Assembly (NCBI RefSeq): GCF_000006945.2
Contig: NC_003197.2
Coordinates: 1,116,001 to 1,180,000 of the forward strand
Direction: 5' to 3'
DNA from: Salmonella enterica subsp. enterica serovar Typhimurium str. LT2
GTDB lineage: Bacteria; Pseudomonadota; Gammaproteobacteria; Enterobacterales; Enterobacteriaceae
DNA: 64,000 nt
The notes beneath the pieces are model-generated. The model was not told the DNA's origin. It ran no database searches and saw nothing but the letters and a program-made list of their open reading frames with translations. The stretch's first letter is position 1; each line of letters starts with the position of its first letter. The position numbers and the translations under genes were made by a program. Below are positions 16,780 through 25,574 of this stretch, one piece after another.

Positions 16780-19227
16780 ATGAGCAAAGGTGGAGGGAAG
16801 GGGCATACACCACGTGAGGCGAAGGACGATCTGAAGTCCACACAACAACTGAGCGTGATTGATGCCCTCAGTGAGGGACCGATAGTCGGCCCGGTGAACG
16901 GTCTGCAGAGCGTGCTGATTAATAACACGCCGGTGGTGGACGCGGACGGTAACAGTAATATTCACGGCGTGACCGTGGTATATCAGGTGGGGGAGACACC
17001 ACAGGCACCGCTGGAAGGTTTTGAGGCTTCCGGCGCGGAAACGGTGCTGGGTGTGGAAGTGAAACACGATAATCCCGTTACCCGTACTGTTGTCTCAGAG
17101 AATGTCGACCGGCTACGCTTCACCTTTGGTGTACAGATGCTGCAGGAGACCACGGACAAGGGGGACCGTAACCCGTCCTCCGTGAATCTGCTGATACAGT
17201 TTCAGCGTAGCGGGATCTGGAACACAGAATTTGATATCACTATTAACGGCAAGATCACAACACAATATCTGGCATCGGTAGTGGCTGATAATTTACCGCC
17301 GCGCCCGTTCAGTGTCCGCATGGTCAGGGTGACACCGGACAGCACCACCGACAGGCTTCAGAACAAAACGCTGTGGTCGTCGTATACGGAAATCATCGAT
17401 ATCCGGCAGGGTTATCCTGGCACAGCGGTTGCCGGTCTGCTGGTGGATGCGGAACAGTTCGGCAGCCAGCAGGTCACGCGTAACTACCACCTGCGCGGAC
17501 GTATTTTTCAGGTCCCCTCAAACTATGACCCGGATACCCGCACATATACCGGCCTGTGGGACGGGGCGTTTAAACCGGCGTACACGAATAACCCGGCGTG
17601 GTGCACGATGGATAAACTGACCCACCCCCGTTACGGGCTGGGCAGGCGTATCGGGGGGGCGGATGTGGATAAATGGGCGCTGTACGCCATCGCGCAGTAC
17701 TGCGATCAACCGGTGCCGGACGGATTTGGCGGCACGGAACCCCGCATGACGCTTAATGCGTATATTACCACCCAGCGTAAGGCGTATGACGTTCTGGCGG
17801 ATTTCTGCTCGGTGATGCGTTGTATGCCGGTATGGAATGGCCGCAAAATGACCTTCATCCAGGACCGCCCCTCCGATAAAGCATGGACCTACACCAACGG
17901 TAACGTGGTGGGCGGGCGCTTTAAATACAGCTTCAGTGCCCTGAAAGACCGCCATAACGCGGTAGAAGTGAGATACACCGATCCGCTGAATGGCTGGCAA
18001 ACCTCCACGGAGCTGGTGGAAGACCATGCCTCACAGGCCCGTTATGGACGCAATCTGCTGAAAATGGACGCGTTCGGCTGTACCTCACGTGGACAGGCGC
18101 ACCGGACGGGGTTGTGGGTGATGATGACGGAGCTGCTGGAAACGCAGACCGTGGATTTTTCTGTCGGTGCGGAAGGTCTGCGTCATACACCGGGCGATAT
18201 TATTGAGGTCTGCGACAACGATTACGCCGGGGCGTCGGTCGGTGGGCGTATCACTGACCTGGATATTTCCACCCGCACGCTGACGCTTGACCGGGAAATA
18301 ACACTACCGGAAAGCGGCGCCACCACGCTGAATATTGTCGGGCCTGACGGTAAGCCGTTCAGTACGGAGATTCAGTCGCAGCCCGCACCGGATCGGGTGG
18401 TAACGAAAGTCCTGCCGGAAACCGTGCAGCCATACAGTATCTGGGGGCTGAAACTGCCCTCCCTGAAGCGCCGCCTTTTCCGTTGCGTGCGTATTAAGGA
18501 GAATGACGACGGCACATACGCTATCACTGCCTTGCAGCACGTTCCGGAAAAAGAGTCCATCGTGGACAACGGGGCGCACTTTGACCCGTTACCGGGGACC
18601 ACCAACAGCATTATTCCGCCCGCTGTGCAGCATCTGACAGTCAGCACGGATAACGACAGTACCCTGTATCAGGCCAAAGCGAAGTGGGGCACGCCGCGGG
18701 TGGTAAAAGATGTGCGTTTTGTGGTGAGGCTGACCACAGGCAGTGGGAACGAGGGCGATCCGGTTCGTCTGGTGACAACGGCGACGACCAGCGAAACGGA
18801 GTACGCCTTCCACGAACTGCCACTGGGTGACTACACGCTGACAGTCAGGGCAATAAACGGTTACGGGCAGCAGGGTGAACCGGCGTCCGTGGCATTCAGT
18901 ATTCAGGCACCGGAAGCGCCATCCACGATTGAGATGACGCCGGGTTATTTTCAGATAACGGTGACGCCGCACCAGACTGTCTACGATGCCAGTGTGCAGT
19001 ATGAGTTCTGGTACTCCGCCACGCAACTGGCGACTGCCGCCGATATTCAGTCAAAAGCACAGTATCTGGGCGTCGGGTCATTCTGGATAAAGGATGGACT
19101 GAAACCACTGCATGATGCCTGGTTTTACGTGCGCAGTGTAAATCTGGCTGGAAAATCAGTATTTGCGGAAGCATCCGGACGTCCGGGGATGACGCGAAAG
19201 GGTATCTGGATTTTTTTAAGGGACTGA
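16780..19227 (+). CDS. Host specificity protein J, frameshifted N-terminal part
   Basis: An 815-residue frame covering most of a lambda gpJ-type tail tip protein (MSKGGGKGHTPREAKDDLKS; fibronectin-like region around 600-790). gpJ normally exceeds 1100 residues and binds the receptor; for Gifsy phages OmpC is the known receptor. The frame ends EASGRPGMTRKGIWIFLRD, whereas the -1 frame over the same bases reads SGDDAKGYLDFFKG, the family sequence. One T lost at about 19182 (CGTTCC to CGTCC) explains this. A T_TTT_TTA heptamer at 19212-19218, seven bases before the stop, could return some ribosomes to the ancestral frame. Confidence 0.88.
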   Translation: MSKGGGKGHTPREAKDDLKSTQQLSVIDALSEGPIVGPVNGLQSVLINNTPVVDADGNSNIHGVTVVYQVGETPQAPLEGFEASGAETVLGVEVKHDNPVTRTVVSENVDRLRFTFGVQMLQETTDKGDRNPSSVNLLIQFQRSGIWNTEFDITINGKITTQYLASVVADNLPPRPFSVRMVRVTPDSTTDRLQNKTLWSSYTEIIDIRQGYPGTAVAGLLVDAEQFGSQQVTRNYHLRGRIFQVPSNYDPDTRTYTGLWDGAFKPAYTNNPAWCTMDKLTHPRYGLGRRIGGADVDKWALYAIAQYCDQPVPDGFGGTEPRMTLNAYITTQRKAYDVLADFCSVMRCMPVWNGRKMTFIQDRPSDKAWTYTNGNVVGGRFKYSFSALKDRHNAVEVRYTDPLNGWQTSTELVEDHASQARYGRNLLKMDAFGCTSRGQAHRTGLWVMMTELLETQTVDFSVGAEGLRHTPGDIIEVCDNDYAGASVGGRITDLDISTRTLTLDREITLPESGATTLNIVGPDGKPFSTEIQSQPAPDRVVTKVLPETVQPYSIWGLKLPSLKRRLFRCVRIKENDDGTYAITALQHVPEKESIVDNGAHFDPLPGTTNSIIPPAVQHLTVSTDNDSTLYQAKAKWGTPRVVKDVRFVVRLTTGSGNEGDPVRLVTTATTSETEYAFHELPLGDYTLTVRAINGYGQQGEPASVAFSIQAPEAPSTIEMTPGYFQITVTPHQTVYDASVQYEFWYSATQLATAADIQSKAQYLGVGSFWIKDGLKPLHDAWFYVRSVNLAGKSVFAEASGRPGMTRKGIWIFLRD

Positions 19228-20129
19228 TTACGGAGACGTATCTTGGTACGGAGTTGCTGAAAAAAATTGACCTGACGGAGAATAACGCCAGCAAACTGCA
19301 ACAATTTTCGAAGGAGTGGCAGGACGCTAACGATAAATGGAGCGCCACGTGGGGCGTCAAAATAGAGCAGACCAAAGACGGCAAATATTATGTGGCCGGA
19401 CTTGGACTGAGCATGGAAGACACGCCTGACGGGAAGATAAGCCAGTTCCTGGTGGCGGCGGATCGCATTGCTTATATTAACCCGGCAAACGGAAACGAGA
19501 CGCCCGGATTCGTCATGCAGGGCGACCAGATAATCATGAATGAGGCGTTCCTGAAATACCTGAGCGCGCCGACCATTACCAGTGGCGGGAATCCTCCGGC
19601 ATTTTCCCTGACGCCGGATGGAAAGCTGACTGCGAAAAATGCGGATATCAGCGGCCATATCAACGCTGTATCTGGCTCGTTTACGGGAGAAATCAATGCC
19701 ACCTCCGGTAAGTTTTCTGGCGTGATAGAAGCAAGAGAGTTTGTCGGTGATATCTGCGGCTCAAAAGTCATGCAGGGCGTGAGCATCAGGGCGACGAACG
19801 ACGAACGCAGCACCTCAACACGGTATACCGACAGCGCCACCTATCAGATAGGGAAAACCATCACGGTGATGGCTAACTGTGAGCGTAACGGTGGCTCCGG
19901 TGCCATCACAGTCACGATAAATATTAACGGCCAGGTGAAAACGGCGGAGGTTATGCCGTATACCGCAGGGATTCCGGCCATGTATCAGACCGTCGTCTTT
20001 TCGGTCTACACCACTTCACCTGTCGTGGATATCAGCGTCTCTCTGAGGGTCCGTGGGCAGTACACCACGTCTGCTTCCGTCTGGCCGCTGGTGATGGTTT
20101 CCCGGTCGGGGAGCAACTTCACAAACTGA
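19218..20129 (+). pseudogene. Host specificity protein J, C-terminal part in the -1 frame
   Basis: This continues gpJ: KGLITETYLGTELLKKIDLT, then KLQQFSKEWQDANDKW, VKIEQTKDGKYYVAGLGLSM and ITSGGNPPAFSLTPDGKLTA, all close to the lambda J tail. The last about 120 residues, after ISGSFTGEIN, differ from lambda and would form the receptor-binding tip. The first usable start inside the frame is TTG 19254 without a clear ribosome site, so the segment is probably only made by frameshifting or not at all. If no slippage occurs, the tip is lost and the phage should not adsorb. Confidence 0.8.
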
Positions 20130-20167
20130 CCGGATTTCCGGTCCCTTTCGTTTAATGAGGAACAAAT

Positions 20168-20410
20168 ATGACTATGTCGCGCGTAATTTCTCTGGCGGCA
20201 GGGCTTTCCCTGTCCGTTTTATTTTCCACTGCTGCCGTTGCCGATAACGGAAGAGGAAGCGGCAACAGCAATATTGAAAACCAGACCCGGATTTATACCG
20301 GCACCGACCGTGGGCAGAAACAGCACCGCGAGGCAAAGGGAAAAACAATCACGCGGAGCGTCCAGTGTTCTCTGCCGGCATATTTACGTGACCCGGATAA
20401 TCAGTGCTGA
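20168..20410 (+). CDS. Small exported protein of unknown function
   Basis: An 80-residue protein with a good signal peptide (MTMSRVISLAAGLSLSVLFS, cleavage after AVA about residue 25). The mature part of about 55 residues is hydrophilic (DNGRGSGNSNIENQTRIYTG) and ends in QCSLPAYLRDPDNQC, giving two Cys that could form a disulfide in the periplasm. AATGAGGAAC gives a ribosome site and a strong terminator follows, so it can be a one-gene cargo unit. It sits between J and the side-tail fibre, where lambda carries lom and other conversion genes. I do not recognise a family. Confidence 0.7.
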   Translation: MTMSRVISLAAGLSLSVLFSTAAVADNGRGSGNSNIENQTRIYTGTDRGQKQHREAKGKTITRSVQCSLPAYLRDPDNQC

Positions 20411-20427
20411 GATGTGAATGAATCTGA

Positions 20428-20452
20428 AGCCTGCCTGCGGGCGGGCTTTTTT
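20428..20452 (+). terminator. Intrinsic terminator after the small exported protein gene
   Basis: AGCCTGCC-TGCG-GGCGGGCT, with one G-U pair, is followed by six T. It is 17 bases past the stop codon and just upstream of the tail fibre start. Confidence 0.75.
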
Positions 20453-20463
20453 ATGGAGGCAAT

Positions 20464-22902
20464 ATGCCAGTACTTATTTCCGGCGTACTGAAGGATGGTA
20501 CGGGAACGCCGGTACAGAACTGCACCATTCAGCTGAAGGCCTGCCGGACCAGTACGACGGTGGTCGTGAATACGGTGGCATCAGAAAATCCGGATGACGC
20601 CGGGCGCTACAGCATGGATGTGGAGCAGGGGCAGTACACTGTCACGCTCCTGGTGGACGGGTATCCCCCGTCACATGCCGGAGTTATTACGGTTTACGAT
20701 GATTCAAAGCCGGGCACCCTGAATGATTTTCTGGGGGCCATGACAGAAGACGACGTCCGCCCGGAGGCGCTGCGGCGTTTTGAGGCGATGGTGGAAGAAG
20801 TTGCCCGCCAGGCATCGGAGGCATCGCGGAATGCCACCGCCGCAGGGCAGGCATCTGAACAGGCGCAGACATCAGCAGGTCAGGCATCGGAAAGCGCCAC
20901 GGCAGCAGTGAATGCAGCCGGAGCGGCAGAAGCATCAGCCACACAGGCAGCCTCATCCGCAGCATCTGCGGAGAGCAGCGCAGGTACGGCGACCACAAAA
21001 GCCGGGGAGGCATCAGCCAGCGCGGCGTCGGCTGACACAGCCAGAACGGCGGCAGCCGCATCGGCAGCCGCAGCGAAAACATCTGAAGCGAATGCAGATG
21101 CCTCCCGTACTGCCGCCGGCGATTCAGCTGCTGCCGCAGCCGCCAGCGCGACGGCGGCGCAGACATCAGCAGAGCGCGCCGGAGCATCCGAAACCGCCGC
21201 GAAGACGTCAGAAACGCAGGCGGCTTCCAGTGCCGGTGATGCAGGTGCGTCAGCCACTGCGGCGGCAGCGTCGGAAAAGGCGGCAGCCGCATCGGCAGCC
21301 GCAGCGAAAACATCTGAGACAAATGCAGCAACGTCAGCAAGTACAGCAGCGGCCAGCGCAACAGCCGCCTCGTCATCAGCATCGGAGGCATCCACTCACG
21401 CCGCCGCATCTGATACCAGCGCATCACTGGCGGCGCAAAGCAGTACTGCTGCCGGAGCAGCAGCCACCAGAGCAGAAGATGCCGCAAAACGGGCAGAAGA
21501 TATCGCGGACGTGATTTCCCTGGAAGATGCCAGCCTGACGAAAAAAGGTATCGTTAAGTTAAGCAGCGCCACGGACAGTGACAGCGAAGCGCTGGCAGCC
21601 ACGCCAAAGGCGGTCCATGCTGTCATGGACGAGGTACAGACCAAAGCGCCGCTGGACAGTCCGGCACTGACTGGTACGCCAACAGCACCAACTCCGGAAA
21701 CCGCAGCTGCAGGTATTGAAATTGCCACGGCAGCGTTTGTGGCTGCGAAAGTGGCGCAGTTGGTTGGTTCTGCGCCGGAAACGCTGGACACGCTGAAAGA
21801 ACTGGCTGACGCGCTGGGTAACGATCCGAACTTTGCCACCACTGTACTGAATAAACTGGCGGGCAAGCAGCCGCTGGACGATACACTGACGGCGCTGTCA
21901 GGAAAAAGCGTTGACGGTCTTATCGAATACGTTGGTTTACGGGAAACCATAAATCACGCCGCCGATGCATTACTAAAATCACAGAACGGTGGCGATATTC
22001 CGGAAAAGCCGCTGTTTGTACAAAATATCGGAGCGCTCCCTGCATCAGGTACGGCTGTTGCAGCGAACAGACTGGCATCACGCGGCGCGCTTCCGGCACT
22101 GACTGGTGCGACAAGAGGCAGCGATAGCGGCCTGATAATGGGCGAGGTCTACAACAATGGCTATCCGACGCAATACGGAAATATTTTACGTCTGACCGGA
22201 ACTGGTGATGGGGAAATCCTCATTGGCTGGAGCGGGACAAACGGTGCGCCAGCGCCCGCATATATTCGCAGTCATCGAGATACCGCCGATGCTGAGTGGT
22301 CCGAATGGGCGATGCTCTACACCTCACTAAATCCGCCACCGAATTCGTATCCAGTAGGTGCGGCGATAGCATGGCCGTCTGATGCTACCCCAGCCGGTTA
22401 CGCCCTGATGCAGGGGCAATCGTTTGATAAATCTGCTTACCCGTTACTGGCTATAGCGTATCCGTCCGGCATTATCCCTGACATGCGGGGCTGGACAATA
22501 AAGGGTAAGCCCATCAGTGGACGTGCTGTACTGTCGCAAGAAATGGACGGCAACAAATCGCACAGTCACAGCGCCAGAGCGCAGGATACTGACTTAGGGA
22601 CAAAATCTACCTCATCCTTTGATTACGGCACGAAATCGACCAATACCACGGGCAATCATACTCACCAGTTCGGCGGTTATATCAATTCATACTGGGGAGA
22701 TTCCAATCACACCTCATTTCAGCCTGGAGGTGGTGCATGGACACAGGCCGCTGGCGACCATGCACATACAGTTTATATCGGAGGACATGAGCACACCATG
22801 TATATAGGTCCACACGGACACGTCGTTATTGTGGACGCAGACGGTAATGCGGAAACCACGGTTAAAAACATTGCATTTAACTACATAGTGAGGCTGGCAT
22901 AA
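20464..22902 (+). CDS. Side-tail fibre protein, lambda Stf-like
   Basis: An 812-residue fibre. Residues 1-100 are a carboxypeptidase-regulatory-like beta domain (GVLKDGTGTPVQNCTIQLKA). Residues about 105-345 are a long Ala/Ser-rich heptad array (SAAAAKTSEANADASRT and variants), a trimeric coiled-coil shaft as in Stf. A repeat region KKGIVKLSSATDSDSEALAA follows at about 360, and the C-terminus has His-rich knobs (NKSHSHSARAQ; GDHAHTVYIGGHEHTMYIGP) typical of metal-stabilised fibre tips. It binds a secondary surface receptor. The stop overlaps the assembly gene start (TAATG). A 39-bp exact repeat lies in the shaft. Confidence 0.92.
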   Translation: MPVLISGVLKDGTGTPVQNCTIQLKACRTSTTVVVNTVASENPDDAGRYSMDVEQGQYTVTLLVDGYPPSHAGVITVYDDSKPGTLNDFLGAMTEDDVRPEALRRFEAMVEEVARQASEASRNATAAGQASEQAQTSAGQASESATAAVNAAGAAEASATQAASSAASAESSAGTATTKAGEASASAASADTARTAAAASAAAAKTSEANADASRTAAGDSAAAAAASATAAQTSAERAGASETAAKTSETQAASSAGDAGASATAAAASEKAAAASAAAAKTSETNAATSASTAAASATAASSSASEASTHAAASDTSASLAAQSSTAAGAAATRAEDAAKRAEDIADVISLEDASLTKKGIVKLSSATDSDSEALAATPKAVHAVMDEVQTKAPLDSPALTGTPTAPTPETAAAGIEIATAAFVAAKVAQLVGSAPETLDTLKELADALGNDPNFATTVLNKLAGKQPLDDTLTALSGKSVDGLIEYVGLRETINHAADALLKSQNGGDIPEKPLFVQNIGALPASGTAVAANRLASRGALPALTGATRGSDSGLIMGEVYNNGYPTQYGNILRLTGTGDGEILIGWSGTNGAPAPAYIRSHRDTADAEWSEWAMLYTSLNPPPNSYPVGAAIAWPSDATPAGYALMQGQSFDKSAYPLLAIAYPSGIIPDMRGWTIKGKPISGRAVLSQEMDGNKSHSHSARAQDTDLGTKSTSSFDYGTKSTNTTGNHTHQFGGYINSYWGDSNHTSFQPGGGAWTQAAGDHAHTVYIGGHEHTMYIGPHGHVVIVDADGNAETTVKNIAFNYIVRLA
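21048..21317 (+). repeat. Two 39-bp exact direct repeats in the fibre shaft
   Basis: The same 39 bases occur at 21048-21086 and 21279-21317, encoding AAAASAAAAKTSE-type residues in the same frame. The copies are 231 bp (77 codons) apart, so recombination between them would shorten the shaft in frame. Confidence 0.85.
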
Positions 22903-23483
22903 TGACTTTTAAAATGAGCGAACAGGCGCAGACAATTAAAATTTTCAATCTGCGTTCAGATACTAACGAATTTATTGGTGCAGGTGATGCGTATATTCCG
23001 CCGCACACAGGACTACCGGCAAACTGTACTGATATCGCCCCTCCTGATATTCCCGCCAGTCATATTGCTATATTTGACGCTGAAACCCAGACATGGAGTT
23101 TGCATGAGGATCACCGCGGCGAGATGGTTTACGACACAACAACCGGCAATCAGGTTTATATCTCCGCTCCTGGTCCGTTGCCCGAAAATGTCACATCAGT
23201 TTCACCAGGTGGTGAATACCAGAAATGGGATGGTAAGGCTAAGGTCTGGGTAAAAGACGAAGCGGCTGAAAAAGCAGCGCAGCTTCGTCAGGCGGAAGAA
23301 ACCAAAAGCCGTCTTTTGCAAATGGCATCTGAAAAAATCGCGCCATTGCAGGATGCAGTTGATCTTGGAATCGCAACAGATGATGAGAAAGCGCGGCTCG
23401 ACGAATGGAAAAAATATAGGGTGCTGGTAAACCGGATGGATACAGCCGCCCCTGACTGGCCGGAAAGACCAGCCAGCCAGTAG
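22902..23483 (+). CDS. Tail fibre assembly protein (Tfa family)
   Basis: A 193-residue Tfa-type chaperone. It shows the N-terminal DTNEFIGAGDAYIPPHTGLP and DIPASHIAIFDAE elements and the C-terminal helix EKIAPLQDAVDLGIATDDEK typical of the family. Tfa binds the fibre tip, helps it trimerise and may remain attached. Its start overlaps the fibre stop, so the two are coupled. The true partner relation matters because Tfa and fibre tip co-evolve, and a second Tfa remnant of a different subtype lies just downstream in reverse. Confidence 0.9.
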   Translation: MTFKMSEQAQTIKIFNLRSDTNEFIGAGDAYIPPHTGLPANCTDIAPPDIPASHIAIFDAETQTWSLHEDHRGEMVYDTTTGNQVYISAPGPLPENVTSVSPGGEYQKWDGKAKVWVKDEAAEKAAQLRQAEETKSRLLQMASEKIAPLQDAVDLGIATDDEKARLDEWKKYRVLVNRMDTAAPDWPERPASQ

Positions 23484-23486
23484 GCG

Positions 23487-23741
23487 TTACTGTGGTAATG
23501 CAGGCCACCTGATTGCTGTGAAGGTGGCCTCATCTGAAACACCTGTTAAGTCCAGCGATTTAAGAACATTGATATAATTCATCGGCAGAATCAAAGCTGC
23601 TTTATTTTCATCACTGATAATCCCCAGCGTTAATTCTATGCGCCAGTCCTTAATGGCATTATCTGAATCGTTAAGTAATTTCTGCCGGGTGACTTCTGCC
23701 TGCCAAAATTGAACGCCGGGCGTTGATACCGGATGATCTGG
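23487..23741 (-). pseudogene. Tail fibre assembly gene remnant, reversed
   Basis: On the minus strand, 85 codons are open to the stop at 23487-23489 without a start. The peptide contains WQAEVTRQKLLNDSDNAIKD, then WRIELTLGIISDENKAALI and the end RWPALPQ, which is the C-terminal domain of a Tfa protein different from the intact one next to it. It lies tail-to-tail with the intact Tfa gene, the arrangement seen in invertible fibre cassettes, suggesting that an alternative fibre/Tfa set was lost. I see no invertase gene or recognisable inversion crossover site nearby. Confidence 0.75.
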
Positions 23742-23958
23742 TCATCGTGGAAAGCGACCCTGAAAAAATCGACACTTAGCTGTAAAATGACAGTCCCGCC
23801 ATCCGGTCATCATAACGGATTTTTCTTCTGCACCTTCTGAAGCCCGCCATGGCAGGACGACCATGAATCCGCCGATAACCTTATTGTGAAATTAAGGCCA
23901 GGAAGAGATGATGTCTGTCGGACAGATACTATATGTAAATTTATAAAGGTTTTTTGTT
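23742..23958 (+). promoter_or_regulatory. Upstream region of sseI
   Basis: No gene is evident here. The AT-rich end (TACTATATGTAAATTTATAAAGG at about 23927-23949, given in part) includes -10-like TACTAT. sseI is known to be switched on with SPI-2 by SsrB; the binding sites cannot be placed by eye. GC-rich DNA with a partial hairpin around CCATCCGG/CCGGATTT-like sequence precedes it. Confidence 0.4.
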
Positions 23959-24927
23959 ATGCCCTTTCATATTGGAAGCGGATGTCTTCCCGCCATCATC
24001 AGTAACCGCCGCATTTATCGTATTGCCTGGTCTGATACCCCCCCTGAAATGAGTTCCTGGGAAAAAATGAAGGAATTTTTTTGCTCAACGCACCAGGCTG
24101 AAGCGCTGGAGTGCATCTGGACGATTTGTCACCCGCCGGCCGGAACGACGCGGGAGGATGTGGTCAGCAGATTTGAACTGCTCAGGACGCTCGCGTATGA
24201 CGGATGGGAGGAAAACATTCATTCCGGCCTGCACGGGGAAAACTACTTCTGTATTCTGGATGAAGACAGTCAGGAGATATTATCAGTCACCCTGGATGAC
24301 GTCGGGAACTATACCGTAAATTGCCAGGGGTACAGTGAAACACATCACTTAACCATGGCAACAGAACCGGGAGTGGAACGCACAGATATAACTTACAACC
24401 TAACCAGTGATATTGATGCTGCGGCCTATCTGGAGGAATTGAAACAGAATCCAATTATAAATAATAAAATAATGAATCCGGTAGGGCAGTGTGAGTCATT
24501 AATGACTCCTGTAAGCAATTTTATGAATGAAAAAGGGTTCGATAATATTCGTTATCGAGGTATATTTATCTGGGATAAACCAACAGAGGAAATACCAACA
24601 AATCATTTTGCAGTGGTTGGAAATAAAGAAGGAAAAGACTATGTGTTTGATGTTTCAGCCCATCAGTTTGAAAATAGAGGTATGAGTAATCTGAATGGCC
24701 CATTAATTCTTTCAGCAGATGAATGGGTTTGTAAATATAGAATGGCAACAAGAAGGAAACTTATTTATTATACTGATTTTAGTAATTCAAGTATAGCAGC
24801 TAATGCCTATGATGCATTACCACGAGAATTAGAATCAGAATCTATGGCAGGGAAAGTTTTTGTTACATCACCGAGATGGTTTAATACCTTTAAAAAGCAA
24901 AAATATTCCTTAATAGGTAAAATGTAA
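23959..24927 (+). CDS. sseI: Type III effector SseI (SrfH), PMT-like deamidase fold
   Basis: A 322-residue SPI-2-dependent effector. The N-terminal about 140 residues are the shared translocation domain of SspH/SlrP-type effectors, with SWEKMKEFF at 33-41 matching the WEK(I/M)xxFF motif. Cys9 (GSGCLP) is the known S-palmitoylation site. The C-terminal domain resembles Pasteurella multocida toxin deamidase, with the reported Cys178 (GQCES), His216 (NHFAV) and Asp231 (VFDVS) all present. In host cells SseI affects cell migration through IQGAP1 and related partners. Base composition changes sharply from GC-rich to AT-rich near 24,380, matching the domain boundary, so the gene is a fusion. No terminator is obvious. 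Confidence 0.95.
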   Translation: MPFHIGSGCLPAIISNRRIYRIAWSDTPPEMSSWEKMKEFFCSTHQAEALECIWTICHPPAGTTREDVVSRFELLRTLAYDGWEENIHSGLHGENYFCILDEDSQEILSVTLDDVGNYTVNCQGYSETHHLTMATEPGVERTDITYNLTSDIDAAAYLEELKQNPIINNKIMNPVGQCESLMTPVSNFMNEKGFDNIRYRGIFIWDKPTEEIPTNHFAVVGNKEGKDYVFDVSAHQFENRGMSNLNGPLILSADEWVCKYRMATRRKLIYYTDFSNSSIAANAYDALPRELESESMAGKVFVTSPRWFNTFKKQKYSLIGKM

Positions 24928-24971
24928 GCGCACCGTGGAGGACGTCTGTCAGAACCCTGTCAATCCGGCGA

Positions 24972-25007
24972 TGATAGTGTCCACTTAAATTTTGATGGAC
25001 ACTATCA
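24972..25007. repeat. 12-bp perfect inverted repeat
   Basis: TGATAGTGTCCA at 24972-24983 faces TGGACACTATCA at 24996-25007 across a 12-base spacer. The sequence resembles IS3-family-type termini brought together, and it sits at the left border of the IS66 remnant, so it may mark a deletion joint. Confidence 0.6.
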
Positions 25008-25029
25008 CAGATGACAGAGTCCACAGCCC

Positions 25030-25475
25030 GGCGCAAACACGGCTGTCGGTCAGGAAAGAGAAAAGCCAGTCGCTGTACGACTGGATACAGGCGCAGTTGA
25101 AAACATTGTCGGTGCATGCGGAGATGGCGAAGGAGTTCGGTTACATGCTGAAGCAGTGTGATGCGTTGAGCGTGTCCTCTGCTGCGACGGTCGGGTGGAG
25201 ATCGACAACAACATCTGTGAAAACGCCTTACGGTGCGTGGCGCTGGGCCGACGTAACTATCTGTTCTTCGGCTCAGACAGTAGCGGCGAGGCAGCGGCGA
25301 TCATCTATAGCCTGCTGGGTACGTGCAAACTAAACGACGTGGAGTCCGAGGCATGGTTACGCGACGTGCTGTGGAAAATCAGCGACTGGTCATCGAACCG
25401 GGTGCACGAACTGCTGCCCTGGAACCTCGAAACCGTAAAATAATCCTTACGCTACGTCCTAAACGGGACGCTTAC
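25030..25475 (+). mobile_element. IS66-family transposase (TnpC) remnant and right end
   Basis: Two fragments in different frames match the C-terminal third of IS66 TnpC. The first, 25037-25170, reads KSQSLYDWIQAQLKTLSVHA then EFGYMLKQCDAL. The second, about 25180-25443, reads VEIDNNICENALRCVALGRR then NYLFFGSDSSGEAAAIIYSL and ends HELLPWNLETVK. A frameshift or small deletion near 25,170 separates them. The following AAACGGGACGCTTAC at 25461-25475 resembles an IS66 terminal repeat. The left four-fifths of the element, including TnpA and TnpB, are missing, so it cannot move. Confidence 0.82.
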
Positions 25476-25574
25476 TGAGTTATGAGGGTGAGGTGGTTTT
25501 CTTGATGAGCATCTGAACGCCGGTTTGTGGGATAGGGCAGGTGGGACGGATTCGGGACAGTCATCCGTTTTTAA

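Noticed and set aside
20687..21487. Long minus-strand open frames of low complexity opposite the fibre shaft
   Set aside because: They mirror the repetitive Ala/Ser codons of the fibre gene and show no start signals or family features.
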